Assembly (NCBI RefSeq): GCF_001898175.1
Contig: NZ_MKTH01000013.1
Location: 231,795 to 295,794 of the forward strand
Direction: 5' to 3'
Length of the DNA: 64,000 nucleotides
DNA from: Cellulomonas sp. 73-92
Lineage (GTDB): Bacteria; Actinomycetota; Actinomycetes; Actinomycetales; Cellulomonadaceae
Position numbers and translations under genes: made by a program. This document shows, piece after piece, positions 63,412 through 64,000 of this stretch. Below the pieces are notes generated by a model. The model made no database searches. It had not been told where the DNA came from and was given only the letters and a program-made list of their open reading frames with translations. Numbering within the stretch: the stretch's first letter is position 1; every line of letters starts with the position of its first letter.

Positions 63412-64000
63412 GCCAGGCTCCCGTCGCCGAGCAGCTGGCGTCCGAGCGAACCGCCCGGGTGGAAGGTGGCGAACTCGTCGGACCCGAAACCGCTCAGGGT
63501 CATGAGCCCGGCGGCCAGGGCGTCGCCCAGGGCCAGCGTGCTGGCAGTCGACGCGGTCGGCGCCAGCCCCAGCGGGTCCGCCTCCCGCTCCACGTGGATC
63601 GACAGGTGCACCTGCGCCAGCGTCGCCAGCGTCGACTCCGGCCGGCCGGTCATCGCGATGACCGGCACCCCGCGGGCCAGGACCATCCGTGCGAAGTGGC
63701 ACACCTCCGCGGTCTCGCCCGAGTAGGAGATGAGGATGGTGACGTCGTCCGGCGTGACCATGCCGGAGTCGCCGTGCAGCGCCTCAGCCGAGTGCACGAA
63801 GAACGCCGGTGTGCCGGTGCTCGCGAGCGTCGCGGCGATCTTCGACCCGATGTGGCCCGACTTGCCGAGGCCGGACACCACGACACGGCCGCGCGTACCG
63901 CTCAGCAGCCGCAGGGCCTCGGCCAACGCCGGCCGGACGGCCCGGCGGGTCGCGGCGATCGCCTCGGACTCGACCGCCATCGCCCGGTCGGCCGCGACCA
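63408..64000 (-). CDS. SIS-domain sugar isomerase, KpsF/GutQ (arabinose-5-phosphate isomerase) type; N-terminus may extend beyond window
   Basis: RVVVSGLGKSGHIGSKIAATLASTGTPAFFVHSAEALHGDSGMVTPDDVTILISYSGET...ADPLGLAPTASTASTLALGDALAAGLM...FATFHPGGSLGRQLL. Stop overlaps the kinase start (ATGA). Confidence 0.9.
   Translation of the reverse strand, partial: VAADRAMAVESEAIAATRRAVRPALAEALRLLSGTRGRVVVSGLGKSGHIGSKIAATLASTGTPAFFVHSAEALHGDSGMVTPDDVTILISYSGETAEVCHFARMVLARGVPVIAMTGRPESTLATLAQVHLSIHVEREADPLGLAPTASTASTLALGDALAAGLMTLSGFGSDEFATFHPGGSLGRQLLGDGSLA

Overview
Very high-GC actinobacterial chromosomal DNA, Cellulomonas/Cellulomonadaceae-like by gene content and style. No tRNA, rRNA, CRISPR array, transposase or prophage was seen. 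Most of the window is housekeeping: VIT1-family protein, flavodoxin, FKBP, EF-G-like protein, Sua5/YrdC, old-yellow-enzyme, THUMP-like methyltransferase, NHL-thioredoxin, GGDEF protein, S9 peptidase, CopC and CtaG/CopD proteins, Rieske protein, PDH/BCKDH E1a-E1b-E2, HisC-like aminotransferase, purB, csoR-copZ-copA, SPFH plus RHH pair, CPBP protease, MprF-like flippase, aldo/keto reductase and a PBP. Two things stand out. (1) A minus-strand operon from 54152 to the window end (GH116, GH172/DUF2961, two sugar ABC permeases, solute-binding lipoprotein, DUF4185/GH183 lipoprotein, PfkB/ribokinase-like kinase, KpsF-type arabinose-5-phosphate isomerase) reads as a complete predicted route for D-arabinan (mycobacterial arabinogalactan/LAM) capture and catabolism. 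(2) A clear c-di-GMP-I (GEMM-I) riboswitch on the minus strand at about 50089-50187 precedes an unannotated 49-codon ORF (49935-50084). Its Shine-Dalgarno lies inside the 3' strand of the putative P1 helix. Other observations are in-frame palindromic insertions in a coding gene, several composite palindromes and tandem repeats between genes, and operator-like sites for CsoR, MerR, TetR and RHH regulators. All family calls come from reading the translations; no database search was run.
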